Assembly: GCA_023422635.1 (NCBI GenBank)
Contig: JAFAGO010000004.1
Location: forward strand, 62,001-126,000
Source: Bacteroidota bacterium
Lineage (GTDB): Bacteria > Bacteroidota > Bacteroidia > Flavobacteriales > Weeksellaceae
Direction of reading: 5' to 3'
Length of the DNA: 64,000 nucleotides
The notes beneath the pieces are model-generated. The model did not search any database and was not told where the DNA came from. It saw only the letters and a program-made list of their open reading frames with translations. Made by a program: the position numbers and the translations under genes. Position 1 is the stretch's first letter, and each line of letters opens with the position of its first letter. Of this stretch, positions 25,829 through 35,863 are shown in pieces.

Positions 25829-26950
25829 CTAAATAATAGTAGATTTTCCGATTTCCACGTTTTCTTGGTGGAAAAATTCAAGCTCTGTTTCTAAAGTTTT
25901 ACTGATGTAATCACCGATAAAACCAGTACTAAAATTCTTTTTATCATTTAAATCCACAGAAACAATACCATTGTTGATAGCCTGTTCAACGGAGAAAACA
26001 ATATGATCTGCCATGGTTTTTTCTCCCAAATATTCTAGCATCATCGCGGCACTTAAAATGGAAGCCATTGGATTGGCAATATTTTTTCCTTTAGCTTGCG
26101 GATACGATCCGTGGATTGGCTCGAACATTCCCGTTTTTTCGCCAATCGATGCAGAAGGCAACAATCCTATTGAACCTCCAATTACACTTCCTTCATCTGA
26201 AATGATATCTCCAAACATATTTTCTGTTAAGATCACATCAAACTGTCGTGGGTTTAAAATCATTTGCATTGCAGCGTTATCCACAAATAGGAAATCCAAT
26301 TGTACGGTTGGATATTGTTCTGCAATTTCTTTACACGTTCTTCTCCATAATCTTGATGTTTCTAAAACGTTTGCTTTATCCACCAAGGTTACTTTATTTC
26401 TTCTTTCCGTTGCGGCTTGAAAGGCGAGGTGTGCAATGCGTTCAATTTCGCTTTTTTTGTAAGAGCAGATATCGTATGCTTCGTTTCCATCATCGCTGGT
26501 TTTCTTTTCGCCAAAGTAAATTCCGCTCACCAATTCACGGTAAATGACGAAATCGGTTTTCTCGAAAATTTCCTTTTTTAAAGGGCTAATTTTTTCTAAT
26601 GTTGGATAAGCTTTAACAGGACGAATGTTGGCATACAACCCCAAATCAGCCCGCAGTTTCAAAAGACCTTGTTCTGGTCGCACTTTGGCATCTGGATTAT
26701 TATCAAAACTGGAATCACCAATGGAACCAAAGAGTACAGCATCGCTATTTTTACAAATTTCCAAGGTTTCATCGGGTAAAGGATTTCCAGTTTCATAAAT
26801 GGCTTTAGCGCCTACCGAAGCTTCTTGATAATCGAAGTTTACTTTATATATTTTAGCAGCGGTATTCAAAACCTTAATGGCTTCATTTACGACTTCCGGA
26901 CCAATTCCATCTCCAGAAAGTACAGCAATTTTGTAGGTTTTATTTTCCAT
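25829..26950 (-). CDS. leuB: 3-isopropylmalate dehydrogenase
   Basis: A 373-residue NAD-dependent decarboxylating dehydrogenase for the third step of leucine synthesis. Visible: VLSGDGIGPEVV at the N-terminus, RPEQGLLKLR (substrate arginines), RELVSGIYFGEK, and FEPIHGSYPQAKGKNIANP. Last gene of the operon; its ATG overlaps the leuD stop (ATGA), so translation is coupled. Confidence 0.95.
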   Translation of the reverse strand: MENKTYKIAVLSGDGIGPEVVNEAIKVLNTAAKIYKVNFDYQEASVGAKAIYETGNPLPDETLEICKNSDAVLFGSIGDSSFDNNPDAKVRPEQGLLKLRADLGLYANIRPVKAYPTLEKISPLKKEIFEKTDFVIYRELVSGIYFGEKKTSDDGNEAYDICSYKKSEIERIAHLAFQAATERRNKVTLVDKANVLETSRLWRRTCKEIAEQYPTVQLDFLFVDNAAMQMILNPRQFDVILTENMFGDIISDEGSVIGGSIGLLPSASIGEKTGMFEPIHGSYPQAKGKNIANPMASILSAAMMLEYLGEKTMADHIVFSVEQAINNGIVSVDLNDKKNFSTGFIGDYISKTLETELEFFHQENVEIGKSTII

Positions 26951-27540
26951 CAGTATACTTTTTCTTTTTGTTGTTCAAATTTTTCTATTTCTGCTTTTTT
27001 ACTAATGAGGAAATCAATATCATCATACCCTTCCATTAGGCAGATTTTTTTGTAGCCATCTATTTCAAAAGAAGTGGATTGATCTTGATAGCTCAAGGTT
27101 TGATTTCCCAAATCAACGGCAATCTCTGTTTCGGGATTTTGGGAAATGGTTTCCAAAAGATTCTTTAAAAAATCTTCTGAAACTTGAACCGGAAGAAGTC
27201 CATTATTTAAAGCATTTCCTTTAAATATATCTGCAAAAAAGCTGGAAATTACTACTCGAAATCCGTAATCGGTAAGTGCCCAAGCGGCATGCTCGCGGCT
27301 ACTTCCGCATCCAAAATTATTTCCTGCAACCAGAATTTCTCCGTGGTATTTGGGATTGTTAAGTACAAAAAGTTCATTTAGATCACCTTCTTTTGTGTAC
27401 CGCCAATCACGGAAAAGATTTTCTCCGAATCCTGTTTTTTCGATGCTTTTAAGAAAGCGCGCAGGAATAATTTGATCGGTATCCACATTTTCATTGGGAA
27501 GTGGAACTGCTGTGGAAGTGAGCGTCGTTAGTTTCTTCAT
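26950..27540 (-). CDS. leuD: 3-isopropylmalate dehydratase small subunit
   Basis: A 196-residue partner of LeuC in isomerising 2- to 3-isopropylmalate. DTDQIIPARFLK near the N-terminus and NNFGCGSSREHA are the swivel-domain hallmarks. Its stop overlaps the leuB start by 1 nt. It is separated from leuC by a methyltransferase gene, which is unusual because LeuC and LeuD act as a heterodimer. Confidence 0.95.
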   Translation of the reverse strand: MKKLTTLTSTAVPLPNENVDTDQIIPARFLKSIEKTGFGENLFRDWRYTKEGDLNELFVLNNPKYHGEILVAGNNFGCGSSREHAAWALTDYGFRVVISSFFADIFKGNALNNGLLPVQVSEDFLKNLLETISQNPETEIAVDLGNQTLSYQDQSTSFEIDGYKKICLMEGYDDIDFLISKKAEIEKFEQQKEKVY

Positions 27541-27558
27541 TTTTCCTAATCCTAAATT

Positions 27559-28248
27559 TTATTTCGTTGCGGCAAAAACCACAAAGTTGTAATATTGATA
27601 ATAATTATTAGCCGTTTTAAAACCGCTTTCTTTTAACCAACGCAATTGATGAGAGAGGGTATCCATTTGATCGAGTTGAATTCGCTGAAATGTAGCTTCT
27701 TTTTCGGCATTGCTTAAATTTTGGTTTTGAATGACTTTGTTTTTCCAATTTTCGGTATATGTGTTTTCAGCATATTCATCTTCCCCTAAAACTTGATCTG
27801 CATTAATCAATTGTCCGTTGGCTTTTAACCATGAAAATGATTTTTTAAAGATCATTCTTTTTTCTTCAGAATTCAAGTGGTGTAGAGCCAAACCTGAAAT
27901 AATTAGATCGAAACTTTCTTCTTCAAAATTAAGGTTTTTAAAAGATTCTACGATGAATTCTAGGTTAGAAAATCCGTGAAATCGATCTTTCGCTTTCTGC
28001 AACATTTGATCCGAAATATCCACCAAAGTAAAATTAGCTTTCGGATACTTTTCTAAGAAAAATGCAGTTAGCAATCCCGTTCCTGATCCTAAATCCAAGA
28101 TGTTTTTAACGTTTGATGTGTTTTCAGCGAGTTCAAGTGGAACGGCATAAAAAGTATCAAAACAAGGAATCAATTCCTTCCGTTGTTTATCGTATTTATC
28201 CGAAACTGCATTGAATACGTTTCTAATATTTTCGTTGTCTGTAAACAT
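27559..28248 (-). CDS. SAM-dependent methyltransferase inside the leucine operon
   Basis: A 229-residue class I methyltransferase. Motif I is ILDLGSGTGLLTAF (about 45-58), followed by ANFTLVDISDQML and LIISGLALHHL. The ATG at 28248 is chosen over an in-frame TTG one codon upstream. It lies between leuC and leuD with gaps of 18 bp on each side, so it is cotranscribed with leucine genes. The acceptor substrate cannot be inferred; no step of leucine synthesis needs a methyltransferase. Confidence 0.85.
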   Translation of the reverse strand: MFTDNENIRNVFNAVSDKYDKQRKELIPCFDTFYAVPLELAENTSNVKNILDLGSGTGLLTAFFLEKYPKANFTLVDISDQMLQKAKDRFHGFSNLEFIVESFKNLNFEEESFDLIISGLALHHLNSEEKRMIFKKSFSWLKANGQLINADQVLGEDEYAENTYTENWKNKVIQNQNLSNAEKEATFQRIQLDQMDTLSHQLRWLKESGFKTANNYYQYYNFVVFAATK

Positions 28249-28266
28249 CAATTAAGTCAAACTTCT

Positions 28267-29640
28267 TCAATTTTGGCAGATGTCGATTTTTCCTTCCACC
28301 GCAGCAATGGCAGCTGTTAAAGGACTTGCTAATAACGTTCTTGCACCTGGACCTTGACGCCCTTCAAAATTTCTATTGGAAGTTGAAACGCAGTATTCGC
28401 CTTCTGGAATTTTATCGTCATTCATTGCTAAACAGGCGGAACAGCCCGCTTCACGAATTTGGAATCCAGCGTCGGTAAAAACTTTTTCCAAACCTTCGGC
28501 TTTAATTTGTTGGGCAACGTGAAATGATCCTGGAACAATAAGTGCGGTAATATTTTCTGCTTTTTTTCTTCCTTTAATATAAGACGCTACTGAGCGAAAA
28601 TCTTCTATTCGGGCATTGGTGCAACTTCCGATAAAAACGTAATTGATTGGGATTGCCGACATTTTTTGTCCGGATTCTAAGCCCATATATTGAAGGGCTT
28701 TACTTTCGGATTCGTTAGCTGCAGCAGGAACTTCATCAAAAATACTGATGCCCATTCCTGGGTTGGTTCCGTAGGTAATCATGGGTTGAATATCTTCTGC
28801 ATTAAAGTGATATTCCAAATCAAAAACGGCATCATCGTCCGTTTTCAAAGTTTTCCAATATGCAACTTTTTCATCGAAGTCTTCCCCTTTCGGAGCGTAT
28901 TTTCTTCCCTCTACATAGCTGAATGTGGTTTCGTCTGGAGCAATCATTCCTCCTCGAGCACCCATTTCGATGCTCATATTGCAAACGGTCATTCTTCCTT
29001 CCATGCTCATTTCTTCAAAAACATTTCCGGCATATTCGCAGAAATAACCAGTTCCAGCATCTGTTCCGGTTTTGGAAATGATGTATAGAATAACATCCTT
29101 TGGCGTTACATTTTTATTAAGTTTTCCGTTTACGTTAACACGCATTGATTTTGGTTTGTTCATCAATAAACATTGGCTTGCGAAAACCATCGCAACTTGA
29201 CTGGTTCCAATTCCGAAGGCAATGCTACCGAAGGCCCCATGAGTGGAAGTATGGCTATCGCCGCACACGATGCTCATTCCAGGTTGTGTGATGCCTAATT
29301 CTGGTGCGATAATGTGTACAATTCCTTGGTTTTCATGACCTAATCCCCAAAGCTCTACTTGATGATTTTTGCAATTGATTTCCAATTGTTTTACTTGGTT
29401 TCTCGACAAATCATCTTTAATAGGCAATTCTTGATGGAGCGTCGGAACATTATGATCGGCCGTTGCGGTAATTTTTTCAGGACGAAAAACGGGAATGTTG
29501 CGATTTTCGAGCTCAGCAAATGCTTGCGGGCTGGTAACTTCATGAATTAAATGTCGGTCGATATACATAATTTGCGGACCGTTTTCGATGGATTCAACTA
29601 CATGCGCATCCCATACTTTATCAAATAAGGTTTTTCCCAT
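28267..29640 (-). CDS. leuC: 3-isopropylmalate dehydratase large subunit
   Basis: A 457-residue aconitase-family enzyme. 4Fe-4S ligands appear in FIGSCTNAR and AGCSACLAMN, plus the substrate segment VCGDSHTSTHGAFGS. With LeuD it isomerises isopropylmalate through isopropylmaleate. Only 5 bp after leuA. Length is normal for the bacterial bipartite form. Confidence 0.96.
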   Translation of the reverse strand: MGKTLFDKVWDAHVVESIENGPQIMYIDRHLIHEVTSPQAFAELENRNIPVFRPEKITATADHNVPTLHQELPIKDDLSRNQVKQLEINCKNHQVELWGLGHENQGIVHIIAPELGITQPGMSIVCGDSHTSTHGAFGSIAFGIGTSQVAMVFASQCLLMNKPKSMRVNVNGKLNKNVTPKDVILYIISKTGTDAGTGYFCEYAGNVFEEMSMEGRMTVCNMSIEMGARGGMIAPDETTFSYVEGRKYAPKGEDFDEKVAYWKTLKTDDDAVFDLEYHFNAEDIQPMITYGTNPGMGISIFDEVPAAANESESKALQYMGLESGQKMSAIPINYVFIGSCTNARIEDFRSVASYIKGRKKAENITALIVPGSFHVAQQIKAEGLEKVFTDAGFQIREAGCSACLAMNDDKIPEGEYCVSTSNRNFEGRQGPGARTLLASPLTAAIAAVEGKIDICQN

Positions 29641-29645
29641 TTTCT

Positions 29646-30821
29646 TTAAATCGCTTTTGAATTTTGTTGATATTGAAATTGTTCAAAAAGTTGGTGTAAA
29701 TCGTGATTATCAACTTCTTTTTTACGATCGGCTATTTCTAAAAAGTGAATGTAAAGCTGATCAAGCTGTAATTTTGTTACTTCAAAACCAATGTTTTTAA
29801 ATCGGTATGCCAATGCTGATCTACCGCTTCTTGCTGTTAATATAATGGAAGATTCCGTAACGCCAACTTCTTTAGGATCAATAATTTCGTAGGTTTCTCT
29901 ATTTTTAATTACGCCATCCTGATGAATTCCCGAGCTGTGTGCAAATGCATTTGCGCCCACAATCGCTTTGTTGGGTTGCACCATCATTCCCATGCTGTCC
30001 GAAACCAATTGGCTCATTCCAAATAGTTTTGGCGTATGAATATCGGTGTAGAAATTCAGATAAGGATGTTGTTTTAAAATCATCACAATTTCTTCCATCG
30101 AGGTGTTGCCTGCACGTTCACCAATTCCATTAATTGTACATTCAATTTGGCGCGCACCATTTTGAATTCCTGAAATAGAATTTGCGGTTGCCAATCCCAA
30201 ATCGTTGTGGCAATGGCAAGAAAGTATGGCTTTATCGATATCGAGAACATGATTTCTCAGATATTTAATTTTTTTACCATATTCTTCTGGTAGGCAATAT
30301 CCCGTAGTATCGGGAATGTTGAGAACGGTTGCGCCAGCTTTTATCACTTCTTCACAAACTTGAGCTAAAAATTCATTTTCTGATCTTCCGGCATCTTCCG
30401 CATAAAATTCCACATCGTCTACAAAGGATTTAGCGTATGCAACGGCTTCGCAAGCACGATCAATAATTTCTTGCTTTGAAGCGTTAAACTTAAATTTCAT
30501 ATGGCTTTCGGAGGTTCCGATTCCTGTATGGATTCTTGGTTTTACTGCTTTTTCCAATGCTTGTGCAGCACAGGCGATATCTTTTTTATTGGCGCGTGTT
30601 AATCCGCAAACGCTCGCATTTTTCACTAATTTTGAAATGGCATCTACGGCGTCAAAATCACCTGGACTTGAGATGGGGAAACCGGCTTCAATTACATCAA
30701 CCCCCAATTCATCGAGCTGTTGCGCAATGATGAGTTTCTGTTCTTTGTTCAGTTTACAACCAGGAACTTGTTCTCCGTCACGAAGTGTGGTATCAAATAT
30801 TTGTATCTTCTCCGGCTTCAT
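29646..30821 (-). CDS. leuA: 2-isopropylmalate synthase
   Basis: A 391-residue DRE-TIM enzyme condensing acetyl-CoA with 2-oxoisovalerate. DTTLRDGEQVPG (about 10-21) and the metal-binding HCHNDLGLA are conserved, as are GIGERAGNTSMEEIV and HSSGIHQDG. It lacks the roughly 110-residue C-terminal leucine-sensing domain of E. coli LeuA, so classic feedback inhibition is not expected. First gene of the operon. TAGTTTTG on the minus strand (30848-30855) is a candidate -7 box. Confidence 0.9.
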   Translation of the reverse strand: MKPEKIQIFDTTLRDGEQVPGCKLNKEQKLIIAQQLDELGVDVIEAGFPISSPGDFDAVDAISKLVKNASVCGLTRANKKDIACAAQALEKAVKPRIHTGIGTSESHMKFKFNASKQEIIDRACEAVAYAKSFVDDVEFYAEDAGRSENEFLAQVCEEVIKAGATVLNIPDTTGYCLPEEYGKKIKYLRNHVLDIDKAILSCHCHNDLGLATANSISGIQNGARQIECTINGIGERAGNTSMEEIVMILKQHPYLNFYTDIHTPKLFGMSQLVSDSMGMMVQPNKAIVGANAFAHSSGIHQDGVIKNRETYEIIDPKEVGVTESSIILTARSGRSALAYRFKNIGFEVTKLQLDQLYIHFLEIADRKKEVDNHDLHQLFEQFQYQQNSKAI

Positions 30822-30966
30822 TGTGATTCTTTTTATATAATTTTGAACAAAACTATTTTTTTAGAAACAACTTTTTTATCGATATCGTTGCCTTTTACAA
30901 TATCAGATGAATATTTTTTATTTCTAATTATTTGAAATTCAATATTTTATACTTTTAAAGATTACG

Positions 30967-32496
30967 ATGGCAGAAATTCAGAAAGATGCATTATTAACGT
31001 TAATTAAATCCCTTTCCCGATCCGAAAAGCGGCAATTTCGCTTATTTGTCAATCGCTTGGGAATTAATGCAGATGCGAAATTTTTGTTATTGTTTGATGT
31101 ATTGGACAAAATGTCCGAGTACGAAGAAAGCTTTATTTTAAATCGAAAGATTACTTCAAAACAGCAACTTTCAAATCTTAAAGCACATTTGTATCGGCAG
31201 ATTCTTATAAGTTTAAGAACCAATCCAAGCAACCAGAATAATCGAATTATGATTCGAGAACAGCTTGATTTTGCAACCATTCTTTATAATAAAGGTTTAT
31301 ATAAGCAAAGTTTGAAAATTCTAGATCGTACCAAACAGCTCGCCAAAGATCTTGAAGAAAACGATATTGCTTTTGAAATTGTAGAATTTGAAAAAGTGAT
31401 CGAATCTCAGTTTATCACGCGAAGTATGAAAAACCGAGCCGATGATTTGATTGAAGATGCCAAACATTTAGCAAAACTCAATGCCTTAAATTCAAAATTA
31501 TCCAACCTTTCGTTAAAATTATACAGCATGATGTTGGCGAATGGATATGCGAAAAACGATCGAGATAAAGAAGATATTTTGCATTATTTCAACAGCAGAA
31601 TGCCCAAGAAAGATCTTGAGATGATGGGTTTTCGCGAGAAGTTATGGTACTATAAAGCGCACGTTTGGAAATATCTTTTATTGCAAGATTTCCTGAATGC
31701 ATACAAATATTCCTTGCAGTGGGTTGAACTTTTTTACGATCATCCAGAAATGATTCAAAATCATCCCGTTTGGTTTATCAAAGGAAACAGCTATTTGTTG
31801 AATGCACTTTTTCTTTTGCGTCGCGTACATCGTTTCGAATTTTGGTTGCATCGATTAGAGAACACGTTAAGTTTAAATTTCACTTGGAATGAAAATACGG
31901 AAGCCGTTGCGTTCACCGTAATTTACAATGCGAAAATGAATGATCTTTTCTTGAAAGGAGATTACAAAGATGCCTCAAAACTGATCGCGGAAATTAATGA
32001 ACATAAAGAATTTCATAATAGCAAAATCGACGATCACCATATTCTTGTTTTAAGGTTCAAAATCGCATCAATCTACTTTGGAAATTCCGATTATGAAGAA
32101 TGCATTCGTGAACTTCGAGAAATTATTGAACATAAAAGCTCAAGCGTTCGGGAAGATATGTATTTCAACTCCAGAATTCTTTCGGCGATGGCAATGTTGG
32201 ATTCGGGAATTGATGAAGATTTGGATGAATTTATTGAAGAGACCGAACGGTATTATCGCAAAATGAAATCCAAATCAGATTTTAATTCGTTCACCATTTC
32301 ATTAATAAAAGATTTAAATGAAGCATTTCCGGACGATCGAAAAAAAGTAGGCAAAACCTATTTAGAAAAATACCGCGAACTTGCCGAAAATCCTTATAAC
32401 ATAAGAAGTTTCGTTTATCTTGATTTAATTTCTTGGTTGGAAGCCTTGGTGGAAAGCAAAAAAATAAGCGAAGTAATTTTGCGAAAATCGATGTAG
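30967..32496 (+). CDS. Large helical-repeat protein of unknown function
   Basis: 509 residues, almost entirely helical, with TPR-like repeats (for example ATILYNKGLYKQSLKILDRTKQLAK and FKIASIYFGNSDYEECIRELREI pattern, given here as helix pairs). No signal peptide or membrane segment, so it is cytoplasmic. The first 60 residues look like a small DNA- or protein-binding helical head (LTLIKSLSRSEKRQF). Similar proteins are common in Bacteroidota without a known role. Divergent from leuA; monocistronic. Confidence 0.7.
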   Translation: MAEIQKDALLTLIKSLSRSEKRQFRLFVNRLGINADAKFLLLFDVLDKMSEYEESFILNRKITSKQQLSNLKAHLYRQILISLRTNPSNQNNRIMIREQLDFATILYNKGLYKQSLKILDRTKQLAKDLEENDIAFEIVEFEKVIESQFITRSMKNRADDLIEDAKHLAKLNALNSKLSNLSLKLYSMMLANGYAKNDRDKEDILHYFNSRMPKKDLEMMGFREKLWYYKAHVWKYLLLQDFLNAYKYSLQWVELFYDHPEMIQNHPVWFIKGNSYLLNALFLLRRVHRFEFWLHRLENTLSLNFTWNENTEAVAFTVIYNAKMNDLFLKGDYKDASKLIAEINEHKEFHNSKIDDHHILVLRFKIASIYFGNSDYEECIRELREIIEHKSSSVREDMYFNSRILSAMAMLDSGIDEDLDEFIEETERYYRKMKSKSDFNSFTISLIKDLNEAFPDDRKKVGKTYLEKYRELAENPYNIRSFVYLDLISWLEALVESKKISEVILRKSM

Positions 32497-32498
32497 AT

Positions 32499-32660
32499 TT
32501 ATTTGTTCGAGCAACCTTCTAACAAATCGAAACCGAAATAAAATACAAAAAGCCAAGCAATGCCTTTCAAAGTGAAAAATATTAATCCGCCAACGCCAAC
32601 GCGCTTAAACCATTTTTTAAATTTTGAGTTGTTGGTGTTTTCTGCATTTTGCTTTTCCAT
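32499..32660 (-). CDS. Small single-helix membrane protein
   Basis: 53 residues: a polar N-terminus (MEKQNAENTNNSKFKKW), then a basic RVG turn, then a hydrophobic helix GLIFFTLKGIAWLFVFYFGF, ending LLEGCSNK. It starts at ATG 32660, and TAAATTTG on the minus strand (32676-32683) provides a -7 box 15 nt upstream. It is convergent with the helical-repeat gene, with 2 nt between stops. Small KKWFKR-helix proteins of this size are frequent in flavobacterial genomes; role unknown. Confidence 0.6.
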   Translation of the reverse strand: MEKQNAENTNNSKFKKWFKRVGVGGLIFFTLKGIAWLFVFYFGFDLLEGCSNK

Positions 32661-32876
32661 TGTTTCAATTTTTCACAAATTTAGTTATTTATTTCTATTC
32701 TAAATTGCATCGTCTCAATTTTAACATAAGAAATCTAAAATTATGGTTCTGCTTTACAAATCGTTTTGCAGTCTAAATTTATATCGATAAAAACTCTTCA
32801 CCTTCATCTCTGAAAAATAAAATTTGGAGTGGGAGGCAATACTTTATTATCTTTAGAAACAAACGAATATCAATTT

Positions 32877-34427
32877 ATGGCTAAAAAAATATCCGATTCC
32901 GGAATAGAGAAATCGCTTAAAAATTTAAAAATAAAGGAATTAAATAATGGAGTTTCCAGCGGCGGAAAATTCTTTGCTAAAGGTTCCGAAATAGAATCTT
33001 TTTCGCCAACAAACGGCAAATTGATTGCTAAAATAAAATCGGGAAATGCAAAAGATTATGAGGAGGTTGTAAAAACAGCGAAAAAAGCATTTGAAGAATT
33101 CAGGCTAATTCCTGCTCCGAAAAGGGGTGAATTGGTGCGTCAATTTGGGTTAAAACTTCGTGAATATAAAGACGATCTTGGTAAGTTGGTTTCCTATGAA
33201 ATGGGGAAATCCTTGCAAGAAGGTTTAGGAGAAGTGCAAGAAATGATTGATATCTGTGATTTTGCAGTGGGGCTTTCTCGACAACTTCATGGCTACACCA
33301 TGCATTCCGAACGTCCTGGGCATCGTATGTACGAGCAATACCATCCACTCGGGATTGTTGGGATTATTTCTGCGTTTAACTTTCCTGTTGCAGTTTGGTC
33401 GTGGAACACCGCATTGGCTTGGATTTGTGGAAATGTAACCATTTGGAAACCTAGTGAAAAGGTAGGTTTATGCGCCATTGCTTGTCAAAATATTATTTCC
33501 GAAGTATTACAAGAAAACAATATGTCTGAGGGAATTTCCAACCTTATTGTGGCGGATCACCAAGTGGGCGATCAATTGGTAAATGATAAAAATGTAGTGT
33601 TGGTTTCTTTTACAGGATCAACCGCTGTAGGCCGAATGGTTGGGAAAAATGTTGCGGAGCGCTTCGGGAAGTCAATTTTGGAATTAGGTGGAAATAACGC
33701 CATCATCATTACCGAAAATGCAGACTTGAATATGTCGATCATCGGAGCCGTTTTTGGCGCGGTGGGAACTGCGGGTCAGCGTTGTACATCGACTCGTCGT
33801 TTAATTATTCATGAATCGGTTTATGATGAAGTTAAAAATAGATTGGTAAAAGCATATGAGCAATTGAAAATAGGAAATCCTCTTGATCAAAAAAATCATG
33901 TCGGCCCATTAATTGACAAAGCTGCAGTTAAACAGTACGAAACTGCGATTAAAAAATGTAAAAAAGAAGGCGGGAAATTTATTGTAGAAGGTGGTGTTTT
34001 AAAAGGAGAAGGATATCAGTCCGGTTGCTATGTAAAACCTTGTATTGCGGAAGTGAAAAATTCTTTTGAAATTGTTCAGCAAGAAACCTTTGCACCAATT
34101 CTATATCTCATTAAATATAGAAAACTGCAGGAAGCGATTGCGATTCAAAATGATGTTCCACAAGGATTAAGCTCCGCAATTATGACGCAAAATCTTCGCG
34201 AAGCGGAATTATTTTTATCGCATGCGGGATCCGATTGTGGAATTGCCAACGTGAATATCGGAACTTCAGGTGCTGAAATTGGAGGCGCTTTCGGTGGAGA
34301 AAAAGAAACCGGTGGCGGTAGAGAATCGGGCTCCGACGTTTGGAAATATTATATGAGAAGACAAACCAATACCATTAATTATACCGCGGAACTTCCTTTA
34401 GCACAAGGAATTAAGTTTGATTTTTAA
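32877..34427 (+). CDS. Aldehyde dehydrogenase, ALDH7 type (probable piperideine-6-carboxylate / 2-aminoadipate semialdehyde dehydrogenase)
   Basis: A 516-residue NAD-dependent dehydrogenase. Catalytic Cys is in GQRCTSTRR (about 302) and the general-base Glu in ELGGNN (about 268). The C-terminal GGAFGGEKETGGGRESGSD is typical of the ALDH7/antiquitin branch that oxidises 2-aminoadipate 6-semialdehyde (in equilibrium with piperideine-6-carboxylate). The next gene, 37 bp on, encodes lysine 6-aminotransferase, which makes this aldehyde, so context and family agree. The start at MAKKIS (32877) is preferred to an in-frame start 48 nt upstream. Confidence 0.88.
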   Translation: MAKKISDSGIEKSLKNLKIKELNNGVSSGGKFFAKGSEIESFSPTNGKLIAKIKSGNAKDYEEVVKTAKKAFEEFRLIPAPKRGELVRQFGLKLREYKDDLGKLVSYEMGKSLQEGLGEVQEMIDICDFAVGLSRQLHGYTMHSERPGHRMYEQYHPLGIVGIISAFNFPVAVWSWNTALAWICGNVTIWKPSEKVGLCAIACQNIISEVLQENNMSEGISNLIVADHQVGDQLVNDKNVVLVSFTGSTAVGRMVGKNVAERFGKSILELGGNNAIIITENADLNMSIIGAVFGAVGTAGQRCTSTRRLIIHESVYDEVKNRLVKAYEQLKIGNPLDQKNHVGPLIDKAAVKQYETAIKKCKKEGGKFIVEGGVLKGEGYQSGCYVKPCIAEVKNSFEIVQQETFAPILYLIKYRKLQEAIAIQNDVPQGLSSAIMTQNLREAELFLSHAGSDCGIANVNIGTSGAEIGGAFGGEKETGGGRESGSDVWKYYMRRQTNTINYTAELPLAQGIKFDF

Positions 34428-34463
34428 AAAAAACATACCTCAACCAACCACAAAATTTAACCA

Positions 34464-35798
34464 ATGAACAACGCAATTGCTTCGCATCCAGTGCCGCACA
34501 ACAAAGTAAAAGAAATTCTCTCTCGACATATCCTCGCCGATGGATTTGATTTTGTAATGGATTTCGAAAAATCTCACGGATCTTGGATTTACGATAAAGT
34601 AACCGGGAAAGAGTTTTTGGATATGTTTTCCATGTTTGCATCAGGATCAATCGGGTACAACCACCCGTATATAATGGAAAAATCGGATTGGCTTGGTAAA
34701 ATGGCAGTAAACAAACCTACTTTGGCAGATGTTTATTCTGAAGAATATGCAGCATTCATGGAGGTTTTTGAAAGAGTGGCGATGCCAAAAGAATTGCAAT
34801 ATGCGTTTTTTATTTCAGGAGGTACATTGGCAGTTGAAAATGCAATGAAAGCGTGCTTCGACTGGAAAACAAGAAAGAATTTTGAAAAAGGAGTGGAAGA
34901 AGAAGCGGGCATTTGTATTCACTTTCGGCAAGCTTTTCACGGGAGAAGCGGATATGCGTTAAGTTTAACCAATACCGCAGATCCTCGTAAATACGAGTAT
35001 TTCCCCAAATTCGATTGGCCAAGAATTCTCAATCCAAAATTAGAGTTTCCCATTACAGAAGAATCGTTAGATACTACCATCAAGAACGAGCAACTCGCAT
35101 TATTGCAAATTCAAGAAGCAATTTTAGCAAACGCCAATCAAGTGGCCTGCATTATTATTGAACCTATCCAAGCGGAAGGTGGAGATAACCATTTCCGAGA
35201 TGAGTTTTTTGTAGAATTGCGCAAGATTTGTGATGATAATGAAGTGCTTTTAATTTTTGATGAAGTTCAAACAGGAATTGGAATTACGGGTAAAATGTGG
35301 GCTTTTCAGCATTTTAGTGTTGTACCAGATGTTATTGCTTTTGGTAAAAAAACACAAGTTTGTGGGATCCTTGCAAACAAAGATAAATTTGATGAAATTC
35401 CGAACAATGTTTTTAAAGAAAGCTCGAGAATCAATTCAACTTTTGGGGGCAATTTTATCGATTTGTTACGTTTTAAGATGATTTTAGAAGTAATCGAGAA
35501 TGAAAATATCATCAATAATGTAAACGAAATTGGAGCTGAGCTTTTAATGGGACTTGAACAGTTGGCAGCGCAATATCCAGCGGTTATTTCCAATGCGCGA
35601 GGCCGAGGATTGATGTGTGCATTTGACTTACCGAATTCAGAAATTCGAAATCAAGTGCAAGAAGATTTGTATCAAAATGATATGATTATTTTGGGCTGCG
35701 GAGATCGATCGTTGCGTTTTCGCCCACATCTCAATGTTTCAAAAGATGAAATTGATTTGGCTTTGAAGAAAATAGAAAGGTGTGTGAACAAAATTTAA
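34464..35798 (+). CDS. lat: L-lysine 6-transaminase
   Basis: A 444-residue class III PLP aminotransferase moving the epsilon-amino group of lysine to 2-oxoglutarate. PLP lysine lies in IAFGKKTQVCG (about 294), preceded by LLIFDEVQTGIG (Asp binding the pyridine nitrogen). The N-terminal HILADGFDFVMDFEKSHGSW is characteristic of LAT rather than ornithine or GABA transaminases. With the upstream ALDH7 it forms a two-step route from lysine to 2-aminoadipate. Confidence 0.9.
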   Translation: MNNAIASHPVPHNKVKEILSRHILADGFDFVMDFEKSHGSWIYDKVTGKEFLDMFSMFASGSIGYNHPYIMEKSDWLGKMAVNKPTLADVYSEEYAAFMEVFERVAMPKELQYAFFISGGTLAVENAMKACFDWKTRKNFEKGVEEEAGICIHFRQAFHGRSGYALSLTNTADPRKYEYFPKFDWPRILNPKLEFPITEESLDTTIKNEQLALLQIQEAILANANQVACIIIEPIQAEGGDNHFRDEFFVELRKICDDNEVLLIFDEVQTGIGITGKMWAFQHFSVVPDVIAFGKKTQVCGILANKDKFDEIPNNVFKESSRINSTFGGNFIDLLRFKMILEVIENENIINNVNEIGAELLMGLEQLAAQYPAVISNARGRGLMCAFDLPNSEIRNQVQEDLYQNDMIILGCGDRSLRFRPHLNVSKDEIDLALKKIERCVNKI

Positions 35799-35863
35799 CA
35801 TCTTAATATTTGCATAATGCATTTAATTTTAATAAATTAGGTGTCTTAAAAGCGAAAGAGAAT

